Below, one piece after another: positions 16,340-16,355 of a DNA stretch of 16,355 nucleotides. The notes below the pieces were generated by a model. The model made no database searches and was not told the DNA's origin. It was given only the letters and a program-made list of their open reading frames with translations. How positions within the stretch are numbered: the first letter of the stretch is position 1; each line of letters begins with the position of its first letter. Source of the DNA: Neocallimastix lanati (nom. inval.) (taxonomy: Eukaryota > Neocallimastigomycota > Neocallimastigomycetes > Neocallimastigales > Neocallimastigaceae); NCBI GenBank assembly GCA_016946835.1, contig JACVTC010000596.1, positions 1-16,355 on the forward strand, given 5' to 3'. The position numbers were made by a program, and so were the translations under genes.

Positions 16340-16355
16340 TTTAATTATTTGTTTT
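16340..16355 (-). repeat. E1 5' LTR resumes (outer end, cut by window edge)
   Basis: TTTA plus ATTATTTGTTTT is identical to 1107-1122 of the 3' LTR, exactly continuing from where the other part of the 5' LTR stopped at 7288. The first four bases are the right-hand target duplication. About 70 more bases of LTR are expected beyond the window. Confidence 0.8.

Larger units (their letters stand above)
549..16355 (-). mobile_element. E1: Ty3/gypsy chromovirus, minus strand, interrupted by E2 and E3
   Basis: E1 has a 3' LTR (549-1192), polypurine tract, gag-pol, long leader and 5' LTR (6724-7288). Its 5' LTR is broken at 7288 and continues at 16340-16355; the last 70 or so bases of that LTR should lie beyond the window. 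Without the insertion the element would be about 6.8 kb. The two LTR copies are nearly identical over their comparable parts, differing mainly in homopolymer lengths, so E1 is fairly young even though its ORF is broken. A chromodomain at the end of Pol places it among the chromoviruses. The left flank TTGCG (544-548) should recur just right of the completed 5' LTR if the insertion made a target duplication. Confidence 0.88.

Noticed and set aside
1-16355. CRISPR array or bacterial operon features
   Set aside because: The tandem repeats at 9175-9362 have no unique spacers of constant size, and all coding content is eukaryotic LTR retrotransposon.

Overview
The window is a stack of nested LTR retrotransposons with no host gene that I can identify. 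Non-coding DNA is extremely A+T-rich, homopolymer runs are common, and the coding sequences are of Ty1/copia and Ty3/gypsy type. This suits an A+T-rich, repeat-laden eukaryote. My best guess is an early-diverging fungus, possibly an arbuscular mycorrhizal (Glomeromycotina) genome. The organism guess is inference, not something the sequence proves.

Layout. E0 (1-548, minus strand) is a decayed Ty1/copia integrase fragment. It is cut at 548/549 by E1, a minus-strand Ty3/gypsy chromovirus. E1 consists of a 3' LTR at 549-1192, a polypurine tract at 1193-1203, a fused gag-pol at 1202-5533 carrying one amber stop and two homopolymer frameshifts, a leader of about 1.2 kb at 5534-6723, and a 5' LTR at 6724-7288. 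That 5' LTR stops abruptly at 7288 and resumes in the last 12-16 bases of the window (16340-16355). The intact 3' LTR copy shows the unoccupied target site (around 1106-1122). About 9 kb was therefore inserted into the E1 5' LTR, with TTTA (or ATTTA) on both sides.

The insert has two parts, and TTTA also sits between them. E2 (7289-15329, plus strand) is an apparently intact Ty3/gypsy element. Its LTRs of 865 and 863 bp differ only by two single-base indels. It has a tRNA-type primer binding site, a structured leader of about 1.4 kb, gag, and pol joined to gag by a textbook -1 frameshift signal. E3 (15334-16339) looks like a solo LTR with TGGTA...TACCA ends.

How the parts work together. E2 should be transcribed from the TATA box in its 5' LTR, primed at 8160-8177 and packaged through its leader. 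It should make Gag from 9545-10450 and Gag-Pol by slipping at 10438-10444. E1 once did the same on the other strand, using a single fused ORF and a C-terminal chromodomain.

The most notable observation is an RNA domain of about 230 nt in the leaders of both E1 and E2. The two elements differ in gag organisation, pol C-terminus and LTRs, yet share identical loop and linker sequences around helices whose base pairs have changed in a compensatory way. Both leaders are also almost free of AUG on the sense strand: none in E1 and two in E2.
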